A stretch of 64,000 nt of DNA from Variovorax paradoxus EPS (lineage in GTDB: Bacteria; Pseudomonadota; Gammaproteobacteria; Burkholderiales; Burkholderiaceae_C): the NCBI RefSeq assembly GCF_000184745.1, contig NC_014931.1, positions 1,984,001 to 2,048,000 of the forward strand, given 5' to 3'. Under the pieces are notes generated by a model that was not told where the DNA came from, did not search any database, and saw nothing but the letters and a program-made list of their open reading frames with translations. A program made the translations under genes and the position numbers. This document shows, one piece after another, positions 54,352 through 62,471 of the stretch. Within the stretch, counting starts at the first letter, position 1. Every line of letters begins with the position of its first letter.

Positions 54352-54783
54352 TCAGAGGCCGCACTGGTCGTCGGCGCAGTTGGTGGGCGCGATGGCGCCG
54401 CGGCCCGCGAGACGTGCGACAAGCCAGCGCGGCAGCCGGTAGCGGTTGCGTGCGAGCAGGGCATAGGCGCGGTCGGCGAGCGCGCCGACGATGGGCAGGT
54501 CGAGCAGTGCGCCTCCCGCCGGCATGCCCACGGCCGCGCGGCAGGCGCGGATCGCCGCAACGCCGGAGAGCACGCGTCCGGATGCATCGACCGCGTGCAT
54601 GGCCGTCATCAATGCCTCGCGCGGGGCGGGACCGGCAGAGAAGCCGAGGGGCGAGCAGTCGACGAGGTTCAGCCGGCCGGCCGCATCGCGTGCATGCATG
54701 GCGCCCATTTCCGCCACGCACAGCGGGCAGGTAGCGTCGTAATAGACGGTCAGTGGATAGATGGCGGGGGCGATGCGCGTCAT
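54352..54783 (-). CDS. DCC1-like thiol-disulfide protein (DUF393)
   Basis: The 143-residue protein fits DUF393 with LTVYYDATCPLCVAEM near residue 9, where Cys-Pro-Leu-Cys is the thioredoxin-like redox pair. Members are thought to act in disulfide exchange. It is the first gene of the reverse operon 54783-51252. A palindrome that matches one before the regulator gene sits 19 bases upstream of its ATG. An in-frame ATG at 54813 would add 10 residues but would place the operator within the coding part. Confidence 0.82.
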   Translation of the reverse strand: MTRIAPAIYPLTVYYDATCPLCVAEMGAMHARDAAGRLNLVDCSPLGFSAGPAPREALMTAMHAVDASGRVLSGVAAIRACRAAVGMPAGGALLDLPIVGALADRAYALLARNRYRLPRWLVARLAGRGAIAPTNCADDQCGL

Positions 54784-54801
54784 GGTGTTCTTGGCTCTCG
54801 A

Positions 54802-54823
54802 TATTTCAGTCAAAACAGAAATA
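54802..54823. promoter_or_regulatory. putative GbsR operator before the DCC1 operon
   Basis: TATTTC, ten bases, GAAATA forms a perfect 6-base dyad directly upstream of the DCC1 start. The same arrangement, AATTTC-N10-GAAATA, lies upstream of the GbsR/MarR gene at 55461. The shared spacing argues for one regulator that binds both. Confidence 0.6.
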
Positions 54824-54843
54824 GACAGGCAAAAAAAGAGAAC

Positions 54844-55437
54844 TCAGATCATCGGCAGGCTGGCGTGGTGCGCGTCGGGGTCTTCTCCCTTGCCGGTTGG
54901 TGCTGCGGGAGCCGCATCGCCACGCACGAACTTCTGCACGCTGGCTCCGAGCGTCAGCACCTTGTCCAGCGTGCCGGGCGAAAGCCGCAGCATCTCGTCG
55001 GCCCAGGTGGCGAGCTTGTCCATGAGTTCCATGGTGGAGCGGATGCGGTCCTGCGCATCGGCCGGCTCCTTCTGGAAATCGGGGCTGGAGACCAGCTCGC
55101 GCAGCACGCGGATGGTGGGATCGAATTCGCGCTCCTTGCGCTCACGCACCACGGTGCGGAACAGCTCCCACACATCGACGCTGGTCTCGAAATAGTCGCG
55201 CCGGTCGCCCAGGATGTGGGTGATGCGCACGAGGTTCCAGGCCTGCAGTTCTTTCAGGCTGTTGCTGATGTTGGAACGGGCCACGCCCAGCGTTTCGGAG
55301 AGTTCCTCGGCGTGCATCGGCTTGCCGTGCGCAAAGAGCAGCGCGTGGATTTGCGAAACGGTGCGGTTGACGCCCCACATGGAGCCCATTTCGCCCCAGT
55401 GGACGACGAACTTGCGTTGAATTTCTGTGAGTTCCAT
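54844..55437 (-). CDS. GbsR/MarR family transcriptional regulator
   Basis: The 197-residue protein fits the GbsR family with a winged helix (HAEELSETLGVARSNISNSLKELQAWNLVR near residue 40) and a helical C-terminal part. GbsR senses choline and represses the glycine betaine genes in Bacillus, but no betaine enzymes are near this gene. It most likely represses the operon that follows on the same strand and itself, because matching palindromes flank it. It is divergent from the radical SAM gene. Confidence 0.85.
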   Translation of the reverse strand: MELTEIQRKFVVHWGEMGSMWGVNRTVSQIHALLFAHGKPMHAEELSETLGVARSNISNSLKELQAWNLVRITHILGDRRDYFETSVDVWELFRTVVRERKEREFDPTIRVLRELVSSPDFQKEPADAQDRIRSTMELMDKLATWADEMLRLSPGTLDKVLTLGASVQKFVRGDAAPAAPTGKGEDPDAHHASLPMI

Positions 55438-55460
55438 GGCGTCGAGTCTAGGATTTCCTG

Positions 55461-55482
55461 AATTTCTGTCAATAGAGAAATA
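55461..55482. promoter_or_regulatory. putative GbsR operator before its own gene
   Basis: AATTTC-N10-GAAATA matches the site at 54802-54823 with one mismatch and identical spacing. It stands 24 bases before the ATG of the GbsR gene, as expected for autoregulation. Confidence 0.6.
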
Positions 55483-55514
55483 GAAAAATCACCGGCCGCT
55501 GATGAATAGTGAAA

Positions 55515-55534
55515 TACTGTATGAATACACAGTA
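55515..55534. promoter_or_regulatory. LexA box upstream of the radical SAM gene
   Basis: TACTGT-ATGAATAC-ACAGTA satisfies CTGT-N8-ACAG and extends to a 6-base perfect dyad on both sides. It lies 22 bases before the radical SAM ATG. The gene should therefore be repressed by LexA and induced by DNA damage. Confidence 0.82.
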
Positions 55535-55555
55535 AATTCATCGAGAGGATTTGCC

Positions 55556-56653
55556 ATGCCACCCGCATCCCCCGTTCCCATTCACATCATCAAAGGCCGA
55601 GGTGCAGCCACGCGGCTGGCGCACCGTTTCTCCAAAGACGAGCGCAACGCGTTCGACGACGGCTGGGGCACGCTCGAAGAGGGCGTGGCCGAGGCCGGGG
55701 AACTCATGCCTCTCGCGACCGAGGTGCGCTTCGAGGACGTGAAGTCGGTGCTCACCGAAAACGACTCGCCCGACATCTACTTCGATCGCGCGCTCAATCC
55801 GTACCGCGGCTGCGAGCACGGCTGCATCTATTGCTTCGCGCGGCCCACGCACAGCTACCTCAATCTCTCGCCCGGCCTCGATTTCGAGACCAAGCTCATC
55901 GCCAAGCGCAACATCGTCGAGGTGCTGCGCGCCGAACTCGGGCGCAAGAGCTACCGGCCGAGCCAGATCGCCATCGGCACCGCCACCGACTGCTACCAGC
56001 CGATCGAGCGCGAGTTGCGGCTCACGCGCTCGGTCATCGAGTTGCTCCAGGAAGTGCGGCATCCGTTCGCGCTGGTCACCAAGTCGAGCGCCATCGAGCA
56101 CGATCTCGACCTGATCGCGCCGATGGCGGCCGAGCACCTCGCCGCGGTGTACGTGACCGTGACCACGCTCGACGGTGAACTCGCCCGCAAGCTCGAGCCG
56201 CGCGCCGCCGCGCCGCACCGTCGGCTGCGCACGATCCGCACGCTGGCCGAAGCGGGCGTGCCGGTGGGCGTGAGCGTGGCGCCGCAGATTCCCTTCGTGA
56301 CCGAAGACATGGAGCACGTGCTCGAAGCCGCCTGGGAGGCTGGTGCGCGCAGCGCCTTCTACACGGTGGTGCGGCTGCCGTGGGAGGTGGCGCCGCTCTT
56401 CAAGGAATGGCTCGCGCTGCACTACCCGCAGCGCGCGGACCGCATCATGGCGCGCATCCACGAGATGCGCGGCGGCAAGGACTACGACGCCGATTTCGCC
56501 ACGCGCATGAAGGGCTCGGGCCTGTGGGCCGACCTGATCCACCAGCGCTTCCAGAAAGCGACGAATCGCCTGGGCTTCAATCGAGAGCGCATTCCGATGG
56601 ACACCACCGCGTTCCGGCCGCCGGGGGCGGCGGGGCAGGGCAACCTGTTCTAG
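55556..56653 (+). CDS. PA0069-type radical SAM protein
   Basis: The 365-residue protein is of the SplB/COG1533 group, related to spore photoproduct lyase. The cluster-binding motif CEHGCIYC has Cys86, Cys90 and Cys93, followed by ARPTHSYLNLSPGLDFETKL, the typical family block. Start at 55556 (MPPASPVP) with GAGAGGA is preferred, since the in-frame ATG at 55502 would place the LexA box inside the gene. A DNA-repair role is inferred from fold and LexA control. Confidence 0.88.
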   Translation: MPPASPVPIHIIKGRGAATRLAHRFSKDERNAFDDGWGTLEEGVAEAGELMPLATEVRFEDVKSVLTENDSPDIYFDRALNPYRGCEHGCIYCFARPTHSYLNLSPGLDFETKLIAKRNIVEVLRAELGRKSYRPSQIAIGTATDCYQPIERELRLTRSVIELLQEVRHPFALVTKSSAIEHDLDLIAPMAAEHLAAVYVTVTTLDGELARKLEPRAAAPHRRLRTIRTLAEAGVPVGVSVAPQIPFVTEDMEHVLEAAWEAGARSAFYTVVRLPWEVAPLFKEWLALHYPQRADRIMARIHEMRGGKDYDADFATRMKGSGLWADLIHQRFQKATNRLGFNRERIPMDTTAFRPPGAAGQGNLF

Positions 56654-56722
56654 CGGATCTGCGCGCGGTGGCGGCCTTCGCTCGGCGCCGTTCGAGCATC
56701 AGGCCGTTTCTGTGTTCTGCTC

Positions 56723-58066
56723 TTATTTGTCGTGATGCAGATACGTCGCGCGGCGCGGCAGCAGCAGGCTGACCGCGAAAACCACCGCCATCATGGCTGT
56801 CACGTACCAGTAGAAGTACGACTCGTGGCCGATCGACTTCAGGCCCAACGCCACGTATTCCGCGCTGCCGCCGAAGATGGCGTTGCCCACCGCGTACGAC
56901 AGCCCTACGCCCAGCGCGCGCACTTCGGGAGGGAACATCTCGGCCTTCACGATGCCGCTGATCGAGGTGTAGAAGCTCACCACCGCCAGCGCCACCACGA
57001 TCAGGATGCCGGCGAGCAGCGGGCTGGTCACGTTCTGCAGGCTGGTCAGCACGGGCACGGTGATCAATGCGCCGAGTGCGCCGAACAGCAGCATGTTGCT
57101 GCGCCGGCCGATGCGGTCCGACAGCGCGCCGAAGAGCGGCTGCATGCACATGTAGATGAAGAGGCACGCCGTCATCACGTTGCTGGCCGTCTTGATCGAC
57201 ATGCCGGCCGAGTTCACCAGGTACTTCTGCATGTAGGTGGTGAAGGTATAGAAGATCAGCGAGCCGCCGGCCGTGTAGCCCAGCACCATGAAGAAGGCGC
57301 GCTTGTGATGCTTGAACAGCTCGCCCATGGTGCCGGCGCCCTTGACGGCGCGGGTCTCGGTGCTGGCCGTCTCGGTGAGCGAGCGGCGCAGCATGAGCGC
57401 CACCACCGCGGCCACCGCGCCCAGCACGAAGGGAATGCGCCAGCCCCAGGCCTTGAGTTCGGCGTCGTCCAGGAACTGCTGCAGCACCACCACGACCACC
57501 ACGGCCAGCAACTGGCCGCCGATGAGCGTCACATATTGGAAAGACGAGAAGAAGCCGCGCTGTCCGCGCATCGCCACTTCGCTCATGTAGGTGGCCGTGG
57601 TGCCGTATTCGCCACCGACCGACAGACCCTGCAGCAGCCGCGCGGCCAGCAGCAGCACCGGTGCCGCCGCGCCGATGCTGGCGTAGGTGGGCAGGCAGGC
57701 GATGACCAGCGAGCCCACGCACATCATCGTCACCGAGACCACCATCGAGGTCTTGCGGCCCTTGCGGTCGGCCAGCCGGCCGAAGATCCAGCCGCCGATC
57801 GGGCGCATCAGGAAGCCGGCGGCAAACACGCCTGCCGTGTTCAGCAACTGCGCCGTCGGGTCCGACTTGGGAAAGAACGCGGGCGCGAAGTAGATGGCGC
57901 AGAACGCGTAGACGTAGAAGTCGAACCACTCCACGAGGTTGCCCGACGAGGCCGCGAAGATCGCGAAGATGCGCTTGCGCTTTTCCTCGAAGGTGTAGGG
58001 CGTGGAAGACGTGTCGGGGGCGGATGCGTCCGGGCTGGAGGCACCGGCGCTGGCGATGGCGGTCAT
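56723..58066 (-). CDS. MHS family MFS transporter, KgtP-like
   Basis: The 447-residue permease has twelve hydrophobic segments and the metabolite:H+ symporter motifs ([15 protein letters not shown] near residue 41, [10 protein letters not shown] near residue 96). It resembles the alpha-ketoglutarate permease KgtP. The start is at 58066. It stands downstream of a two-component pair on the same strand that may control it. The sequence does not settle its substrate between ketoglutarate and other dicarboxylates. Confidence 0.85.
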   Translation of the reverse strand: MTAIASAGASSPDASAPDTSSTPYTFEEKRKRIFAIFAASSGNLVEWFDFYVYAFCAIYFAPAFFPKSDPTAQLLNTAGVFAAGFLMRPIGGWIFGRLADRKGRKTSMVVSVTMMCVGSLVIACLPTYASIGAAAPVLLLAARLLQGLSVGGEYGTTATYMSEVAMRGQRGFFSSFQYVTLIGGQLLAVVVVVVLQQFLDDAELKAWGWRIPFVLGAVAAVVALMLRRSLTETASTETRAVKGAGTMGELFKHHKRAFFMVLGYTAGGSLIFYTFTTYMQKYLVNSAGMSIKTASNVMTACLFIYMCMQPLFGALSDRIGRRSNMLLFGALGALITVPVLTSLQNVTSPLLAGILIVVALAVVSFYTSISGIVKAEMFPPEVRALGVGLSYAVGNAIFGGSAEYVALGLKSIGHESYFYWYVTAMMAVVFAVSLLLPRRATYLHHDK

Positions 58067-58172
58067 TGGAGGTCCTTGTCTCTGGGCGCGGCCCGTGGGA
58101 CCGCTTGAAGCTTGTCCCCGGAGTCTCTTTCGCCGCCGCCGCGCCGTCGTCCGTAGCCGCCCGCCGCGCTGC

Positions 58173-58186
58173 TACGTACGTGTACG
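58173..58186. promoter_or_regulatory. ACGTACGT dyad in the KgtP upstream region
   Basis: TACGTACGTGTACG holds a perfect 8-base palindrome and a repeated GTACG step. It lies in the 133-base gap between the response regulator stop and the permease start. It may be a binding site for the LuxR-type response regulator encoded just upstream. Evidence is position and symmetry only. Confidence 0.35.
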
Positions 58187-58199
58187 CAAGGGTAAATAC

Positions 58200-58817
58200 C
58201 TAGAGTGCGTGTTCCCGCAGGAACCGGTCGAGCTCGTGGCTGTTCGACAGGCCCAGCTTGGCGAACACGTGGGCGCGGTGCGTCTCCACCGTGCGCAGTT
58301 CCAGCGGCGCGAGTTCGAGCGCGATCTTCTTGTTGGGCTTGCCCTCGGCGACCAGCCGGGCCACCTGCATCTCGCGCGGCGTGAGCTTGGCCCACAGCAA
58401 CTGCGCGGCCTGCCGCGCCTGCCGGCGCACGGCAATGGCTTGTGCCTGCTGCAAGGCCTTGGCGATGCTCTCGAGCAGGCGCTCGTCGTTGCAGGGCTTC
58501 TCGAGCCAGCCGAACGCGCCGTTCTGCACCGCCTCGATGGCCATCGGAATGTCGCCGTGGCCGGAGAGGAACAGCACGACCAGCGGGCTGTCCTGTGCGC
58601 GCAGCGCGTCGAACACCTGCAGGCCGCTCATGCCTTCCATGCGCAGGTCGAGCACGACGCAGCCCGCGCGCTGGATGTCGGCGCTGGCCAGGAACGCCTC
58701 GCCCGAGGCGAAGGTCTGCACCGCGTAGCCGCGCGACAGCAGCAACAGGCCCAATGATCGGCGCACGGCCTCGTCGTCGTCGACCACGCACAGGTTGTTG
58801 GCAAGGGTGGCATTCAC
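58200..58817 (-). CDS. FixJ/LuxR-type response regulator
   Basis: The 205-residue protein has a receiver domain with Asp57 in VVLDLRMEGMSG and the acid pair near residue 14, and a LuxR helix-turn-helix (LTPREMQVARLVAEGKPNKKIALEL, then TVETHRAHVFAKLG). Its ATG overlaps the kinase stop by 4 bases (58814-58817), so the two form one signal unit. The likely target is the KgtP-like gene directly after it. Confidence 0.93.
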   Translation of the reverse strand: MNATLANNLCVVDDDEAVRRSLGLLLLSRGYAVQTFASGEAFLASADIQRAGCVVLDLRMEGMSGLQVFDALRAQDSPLVVLFLSGHGDIPMAIEAVQNGAFGWLEKPCNDERLLESIAKALQQAQAIAVRRQARQAAQLLWAKLTPREMQVARLVAEGKPNKKIALELAPLELRTVETHRAHVFAKLGLSNSHELDRFLREHAL

Positions 58818-60976
58818 GTCGATACCTCCAGTTCCAGGGTGAAGACCGTGCCGCCGCCGGGCCGGTCCGCAAAAGACAGCCGCCCGCGGTGGGCCTCCAC
58901 GATCGTGCGGCAGATGTTCAGGCCCAGCCCCAGCCCGCCGGCCTTGGTGGTGAAGAAGGGCGCGAACACCTGTTCGGCGAGCGACGCATCGATGCCCGGG
59001 CCGCGGTCGGCCACGCGGATGTGCACGCGGCCCTCGACCACCTCGGCCTCGACCTCCACCATCCGCAGTTCGGGCGACGTGGCCTGCATGGCCTGCAGGC
59101 TGTTGGACAAGAGGTTCAGCAGCACCTGCTCCAGCAGCACGCGGTCGCCGCGCACCGTGGGCAGAGCGGGCGGAATGCGGACCTCGGCGCGCACCTGCCG
59201 CAGCCGCATCTCGCCTTGCAGCAGCGCCATCGCATTCGCCACCAGCGCGCTCACCGCGCAGTCCTCGGCACCGGCCGTGCGCTGGCGCACGAAGCCGCGG
59301 ATGCGCCGCACGATCTCGGCGCTGCGCTGGGCCTGCGCCACGGTCTCGTCGAGGCTGTCGGCCAAGAGCGCCTGGTTGCCCTGCTCCGCGAAGGCCTTGG
59401 CGGCGCTCGCGAAATTGCTCAGCGCCATCAGCGGCTGGTTCAGTTCGTGGGCGAGGGTGGAGGCCATCTCGCCCAGGCTCGCCAGGCGCTGCGCGTGCTG
59501 CAGCTGCTCGTCGTTCTCGCGCTGGCGCAGTTCGGCGCGTTTCTGCGCGGTGATGTCCACCACCGAGCTCATCCAGCCGCTGTGCTGGCCGCCGGCATCG
59601 ATGAGGCGCGCGGTGTAGACCATGGTGATCACCTCGTGGCCGTCCCGGTGGCGCAGGCGCGATTCGAAGCCCGAGAGGTCGGTCTGCCCGCTCAGCATGG
59701 TGTCGTTGTGGCGCCAGTGCTGCGCCACGTCGTCGGGGTGCCAGTAAGGGTAGGGCGGCAGCCGCCCGAGCAGCTCGTCGGCGCCGTAGCCGACCATCTC
59801 GCAGAAGGCCGGGTTGACGTAGATGATCCGGCCCTCCAGGTTGCGCGCGCGCATGCCGACCAGCAGCGAGTCTTCCATCGCCTTGCGGAAGGCGTGCGCC
59901 TCGTCCAGCGCGCGCGTGCGCTCGCGCACCCGCTGCTCCAGGTCGCGCCGTGCATCGCGCTGCTCGGCGAAGCGGCGCTCTCGCAACTGCCAGTACAGCC
60001 CGCCCAGCAGCAGCACGCCGGCACCCAGCAGCCCGAGCATCCAGGTGCGCTCGCGCGCGGCGGTCACCTCGTCGTGGTCGGCCATCACCGTCAGGGTCCA
60101 GCCGAGATCGGGCAGCGCCTCGTCCACCGCGAGGAAGCGGCGCGACCGGCTATCGATGTCGGTGCGCACGAGGTAGGCGGGCTTCTCGCCGTCGCCGCGT
60201 TCCACGGTCCAGGGCACCGCCGGGAAGCGGTTGCGGTCGCCGTACTGCTGGTGGCGCTGCACCTCGCCCAGGTCCGCCTCGCTCAGCGCCCGCGTGGCGC
60301 GGTACATCCACGATGGCACCGAGCTCAGGAACACGATGCCGTGGGCGTCGGTCAGGAGGATCGGGTCACGCAGGAACGCCCACGCCGCCTGGCGCAGGAC
60401 GACCTTGGCCGCCATCACGCCCAGCACCGCACCGCTCTCCGAACGCACGGGCGCGGAAACGAAAAGCCCGGGCTCGCCGGTGGTCTGGCCAACGCCGTAG
60501 AACAGGCCCTGGCGCCCCGCGAGCGCATCGATGAAGTAGGGCCGGTTGGCATACGACTGGCCGACGAAGCTCTGCGGCGTGGCCCAGTTGCTCGCCGCGA
60601 GCGTGAAGCCCTGCGGGTCGATCAGGTACAGCACGTCGGAGCCCGCATCGCGGTTCACTTCCTCGATGTAGCGGTTCGCGCGCTGGCGCACGGCCGCGTC
60701 CTGCGGATGCGCGAGCGCGGCGAGCACGTCGGGGTGCATGCCCGCGGTGAGCGGCAGGTAGCCGTACTTGCCGGCGGTGTCGCGCAGGCCCAGCACATGG
60801 ACCTCCATCGCGCGGCGGATCGAGTCCGTCTGGAAGGCCGTTTCGCGGTTCGCGGCCCACTGGCCCGCGGCGGCGATCAATGCCACGGTCAGCGCGATGG
60901 CCGTTGCCCAGGCGAACAGCGCGCGGCGGCCGGAGCGGGCGTGGGAAGTCGGCGGTTCAGGCGTGAGAGGCGGCAT
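58814..60976 (-). CDS. sensor histidine kinase, DctB/TtrS-like with PAS domain
   Basis: The 720-residue kinase has an N-terminal membrane segment, a Cache sensor domain to about residue 300 (KYGYLPLTAGMHPDVL near residue 70), a second segment near 309 to 327, a coiled coil, a PAS domain and the H box LAHELNQPLMALSNF with His510. The HELNQPL form is that of C4-dicarboxylate sensors. It likely detects an external carboxylate and drives the regulator that follows. The ATG at 60976 is chosen to keep the signal anchor intact. Confidence 0.9.
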   Translation of the reverse strand: MPPLTPEPPTSHARSGRRALFAWATAIALTVALIAAAGQWAANRETAFQTDSIRRAMEVHVLGLRDTAGKYGYLPLTAGMHPDVLAALAHPQDAAVRQRANRYIEEVNRDAGSDVLYLIDPQGFTLAASNWATPQSFVGQSYANRPYFIDALAGRQGLFYGVGQTTGEPGLFVSAPVRSESGAVLGVMAAKVVLRQAAWAFLRDPILLTDAHGIVFLSSVPSWMYRATRALSEADLGEVQRHQQYGDRNRFPAVPWTVERGDGEKPAYLVRTDIDSRSRRFLAVDEALPDLGWTLTVMADHDEVTAARERTWMLGLLGAGVLLLGGLYWQLRERRFAEQRDARRDLEQRVRERTRALDEAHAFRKAMEDSLLVGMRARNLEGRIIYVNPAFCEMVGYGADELLGRLPPYPYWHPDDVAQHWRHNDTMLSGQTDLSGFESRLRHRDGHEVITMVYTARLIDAGGQHSGWMSSVVDITAQKRAELRQRENDEQLQHAQRLASLGEMASTLAHELNQPLMALSNFASAAKAFAEQGNQALLADSLDETVAQAQRSAEIVRRIRGFVRQRTAGAEDCAVSALVANAMALLQGEMRLRQVRAEVRIPPALPTVRGDRVLLEQVLLNLLSNSLQAMQATSPELRMVEVEAEVVEGRVHIRVADRGPGIDASLAEQVFAPFFTTKAGGLGLGLNICRTIVEAHRGRLSFADRPGGGTVFTLELEVST

Positions 60977-61058
60977 GGGAAGCGGGGCCGGCGGGCGCGG
61001 CGGATGAGATTCTGCACGCGGCGTCCTCTGGGGCCCGCGCCCCGCGCGCCGCAATCGC

Positions 61059-62471
61059 TCAGGCCGGCGCGTCCCAGTCGCCGCCGAGCGCCTTCACGAG
61101 AAACACAGAGGTCAGCAAGCGCTGGCCTTGCAGTTGCGCAGCCTGCCGCTCGACGGTCAGCAGCGACTGCTGCGCGGTGATCACATCGAGGTACGTCGAT
61201 GCGCCGCCTTCGTAGCGGCTGGTCGCCATGTCGAGCACCCGGCGCGCGGCGGCAACGGCGGCCTGCGCCTGCGTGGTGGCGCTGTCGAGCGCGGAAAGGC
61301 CGGTGATGCCGTCTTCCACTTCCTGCATCGCGACGAGCACCGTGCGGCGGTAGTTGCCCACGGTGGCGTCATAGCCGGCCTTGGCGAAATCGACGTTCGC
61401 GCGCACGCGCCCGCCGTCGAACAGCACCTGCGTGGCCGACACGCCCACCGACCACAACAGGCTCGGCCCGTTGAACAGCGACTCGATCAACCGGCTGTCC
61501 ACGCCCACGGTCGGCGAGATGATGAAGCTCGGGTAGAAGGCCGCGGTTGCCACGCCGATCTGCGCATTGGCCGCGGCCATCGACCGCTCGGCCGAAGCCA
61601 CGTCGGGCCGGCGCTGGAGGATTTCGGACGGCACGCCCAGCGGCACCGCGGGCGGGCGGATCTCGCGCAGGTCCACCGGCAGCGCGAAGCTGGGCGCGGG
61701 CGTGCCGGTGAGGGTGGCGAGCGCGTGCTCGTACTGCGCGCGCTGCTTCTTCAGCACATCGACCTGCGTCAGCGTGGTCTCGAGCAGCGCCTGCTGCTGC
61801 GCGACGTCGAGGCCCGACACGGCGCCCAGGTCGTGCCGCGCGGTGACCAGTTCGAGCGCGCGGCGCTGCAGGCCGATGGAGCGCGCGAGCACATCGAGTT
61901 CGATGTCGGTCGAGCGCAGGTTGAAGTAGTTGTTCGCCACGTCGGCGGTGAGCACGAGGCGCGTGTTCGCGAGGTCTGCGGCCGATTGCTCGGCCGATGC
62001 CGTCGCGCCTTCGACGGTGCGCTGCACGCGGCCCGCGAGGTCGAGCTCGTAGCTGGCGTTGAGCGACAGCGCAAAGTCGTTCTGCACCGTCGATGCGTTG
62101 GTGGTTGCGTAGTTCGTGAGCGGACGGTTGGCGGAAATCTTCAGGCGCGAGGCGCGGGCGCCGAGGCCCAGCTGCGGAAACCGGCTGGCCGAGCTTGCAT
62201 CGAGATTGGCGCGCGCCTGGGCGAGCCGCGCGTTGGCGATGACCAGCGTCGGGCTGCCGGCGAGGGCCTTGTCCTGCAGCGCATCGAGCTGCGCATCGTT
62301 GAAGCGCTTCCACCATGCGCCCTTATCGGCCACGTCGTTAGGCGTGGCCTGGCGCCAAGGCGCTTCGAGCTTCCAGCTGACGGGCAGCGGTGTCTCGGGT
62401 GCCTTGTAGTCGGGGCCGACCGCGCAGCCCGCGGCCAGCAGCGCCGCGGCGGCAATGACCAGCAGTCTCAC
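61059..62471 (-). CDS. RND efflux outer membrane factor, NodT family lipoprotein
   Basis: The 470-residue protein has a lipobox (LLAAGCAVGPDYKAP) and the paired outer membrane factor repeats (KGAWWKRFNDAQLDAL near residue 52, LVIANARLAQARANLD near residue 77). It would form the TolC-like channel of the pump. It overlaps the adaptor gene by 4 bases. The 82-base gap to the kinase gene downstream shows no clear terminator. Confidence 0.92.
   Translation of the reverse strand: MRLLVIAAAALLAAGCAVGPDYKAPETPLPVSWKLEAPWRQATPNDVADKGAWWKRFNDAQLDALQDKALAGSPTLVIANARLAQARANLDASSASRFPQLGLGARASRLKISANRPLTNYATTNASTVQNDFALSLNASYELDLAGRVQRTVEGATASAEQSAADLANTRLVLTADVANNYFNLRSTDIELDVLARSIGLQRRALELVTARHDLGAVSGLDVAQQQALLETTLTQVDVLKKQRAQYEHALATLTGTPAPSFALPVDLREIRPPAVPLGVPSEILQRRPDVASAERSMAAANAQIGVATAAFYPSFIISPTVGVDSRLIESLFNGPSLLWSVGVSATQVLFDGGRVRANVDFAKAGYDATVGNYRRTVLVAMQEVEDGITGLSALDSATTQAQAAVAAARRVLDMATSRYEGGASTYLDVITAQQSLLTVERQAAQLQGQRLLTSVFLVKALGGDWDAPA

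Noticed and set aside
55502..55555. Earlier ATG for the radical SAM gene
   Set aside because: It would place the perfect LexA box inside the coding part and has no ribosome site, whereas 55556 has GAGAGGA.
58442..61180. Very long forward reading frame of about 900 codons opposite the sensor kinase
   Set aside because: Its product is Arg/Ala-rich low complexity with no domain. It is the antisense shadow of a well-supported kinase and regulator, as expected in GC-rich DNA.
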